The notes below the pieces were generated by a model that was given only the letters and a program-made list of their open reading frames with translations, was not told where the DNA came from and ran no database searches. From NCBI GenBank assembly GCA_036746875.1, contig DAIODI010000164.1:1-6414 (forward strand): 6,414 bases of DNA, read 5' to 3'. The stretch comes from DAIODI01 sp036746875 (GTDB taxonomy: Bacteria; Pseudomonadota; Alphaproteobacteria; Rhizobiales; Aestuariivirgaceae). This document shows positions 5,667 through 6,414 of this stretch, piece after piece (position 1 is the stretch's first letter; every line of letters begins with the position of its first letter). The translations under genes and the position numbers were made by a program.

Positions 5667-6414
5667 ATGTTCGGCGACAAGCCCAGATCGCTGCCCCAGC
5701 ACGTCGCGCTCGTGCTGCTTGCCGAGTTCACGATGATGCCGGTCACCTCGGCCATCGAACCGTTGCGGCTCGCCAACCGGCACGCCGAGAAGGAGCTCTA
5801 CCGCTGGAGCATCCATACGGTGGACGGCGAACCGGCGCGGGCCTCGAACGGTCTTCTCACCATGGCCGACGGCGACCTCGAAACCATCCCGGCGGAGGCC
5901 TATGTCATCGTCTGCGGCGGCCTCAACATCCAGCGTCACGCCGACAAGCGGCTCATCAACTGGCTGAGGCGCGCCGGGCGGCGCGGCCAGCACCTCGGGG
6001 CGGTGTGCACCGGGGCGCATGTGCTCGCCGAATCGGGCGTGCTCGACGGTTACGCCTGCACCATCCACTGGGAGAACCTCCCCGGCTTCGCCGAGGCGTT
6101 CCCGGAGATCGCCGCCACCGGCGGCCTGTTCGAGATCGACCGCGACCGCTTCACCTCCGCCGGCGGCACCTCGGCGCTCGACATGATGCTGGCGCTGATC
6201 GCCAGCCAGCACGGCGCCGATTTGGCCGCCGCCGTCGCCGAACTCGTGCTGCACTCGCCCATCCGCCATCACAGCGAGCACCAGCGCATGTCGCTGCCGG
6301 CGCGCATCGGCGCGAGGCACCCCAAGCTCGTCGGCATCATCGAGCAGATGGAGGGCAACCTCGAGGAGCCGCTGTCGCCGGGCCTCCTCGCCCGGCAGGC
6401 CGGGCTGTCCACCC
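5667..6414 (+). CDS. GlxA/GbdR-like AraC-family transcriptional regulator (3' end outside window)
   Basis: The 249 codons present encode a DJ-1/PfpI (class I glutamine amidotransferase-like) sensor domain at about residues 12-200, typical of GlxA-family AraC regulators such as GbdR and CdhR. Landmarks are HVALVLLAEFTMMPVTSAIE (12-31), VIVCGGL (80-86), the nucleophile-elbow-like GAVCTGAHVLAESGVLDG (111-128, C114), CTIHWEN (131-137) and TSAGGTSALDMML. HSPIRHHSEHQR is the family-typical linker before the DNA-binding part. Residues from about 230 (GIIEQMEGNLEEPLSPGLLARQAGLS) begin the first AraC helix-turn-helix, where the window ends. Such regulators usually sense small methylated or quaternary amines, and the domain does not normally act as an enzyme. 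Being divergent from an MTHFR gene supports control of a C1/methyl-transfer catabolic locus. The ligand cannot be read from the sequence. Confidence 0.9.
   Translation, partial: MFGDKPRSLPQHVALVLLAEFTMMPVTSAIEPLRLANRHAEKELYRWSIHTVDGEPARASNGLLTMADGDLETIPAEAYVIVCGGLNIQRHADKRLINWLRRAGRRGQHLGAVCTGAHVLAESGVLDGYACTIHWENLPGFAEAFPEIAATGGLFEIDRDRFTSAGGTSALDMMLALIASQHGADLAAAVAELVLHSPIRHHSEHQRMSLPARIGARHPKLVGIIEQMEGNLEEPLSPGLLARQAGLST

Noticed and set aside
5460..6320. Long N-terminal extension of the MTHFR reading frame (to 577 residues)
   Set aside because: The part over 5460-5666 has many A/T third positions, unlike the local genes, and the remainder is antisense to the regulator. MTHFR homology starts only after about 5459.
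1..6414. CRISPR array, tRNA/rRNA genes, insertion sequences or phage att sites
   Set aside because: No regularly spaced repeats, tRNA-like folds, transposase motifs or terminal inverted repeats were seen; the intergenic gaps are short and explained.

Overview
The window is very GC-rich, with G or C at most third codon positions. Its gene families (RibBX-type riboflavin enzyme, Fe-type SodB, short stand-alone MTHFR next to a GlxA/GbdR-type regulator) suggest an alphaproteobacterium, probably Hyphomicrobiales-like. The taxonomic placement is inference from gene content, not from a marker gene. Almost all of the window is coding: five complete genes, one gene cut by the right edge, and one whose start lies at the extreme left edge.

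Left block (2-3820, + strand), probably one transcription unit of four genes. First is a riboflavin-pathway protein with three parts: an N-terminal helix-turn-helix domain, a complete DHBP synthase (RibB) domain, and a GTP cyclohydrolase II-like domain that has lost its zinc cysteines (the RibBX architecture). After a gap of about 41 bp come three tightly coupled genes: a retropepsin-like RimK-associated protease, a RimK ATP-grasp glutamate ligase, and an M14-type succinylglutamate desuccinylase/aspartoacylase-family hydrolase. The last two junctions are ATGA and TGATG overlaps. This trio looks like a ligase plus two hydrolases for making and removing or trimming amino-acid (probably glutamate) tags on a protein such as ribosomal protein S6. 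A GC-rich hairpin at 3829-3854 closes this block and could also serve the convergent gene.

Middle block (3879-5459, - strand): an iron-type superoxide dismutase (sodB) with a recognisable promoter and Shine-Dalgarno sequence, and upstream of it a short variant methylenetetrahydrofolate reductase. The variant appears to lack the aspartate that contacts the flavin in canonical MetF.

Right block (5460-6414): a divergent intergenic region of about 207 bp. It holds a candidate sigma-70-like promoter flanked by an imperfect 11-bp inverted repeat, followed by a GlxA/GbdR-like AraC-family regulator (+ strand) that runs off the window at the start of its DNA-binding domain. The divergent MTHFR/regulator pair suggests a C1/methyl-transfer catabolic locus (glycine betaine or methylamine type) continuing to the right.

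The best candidates for something not routinely described are the HTH-RibB-degenerate RibA fusion, its placement directly upstream of a RimK modification cassette, and the MTHFR variant with its divergent regulator. Most component families are known; the combinations are what is unusual.
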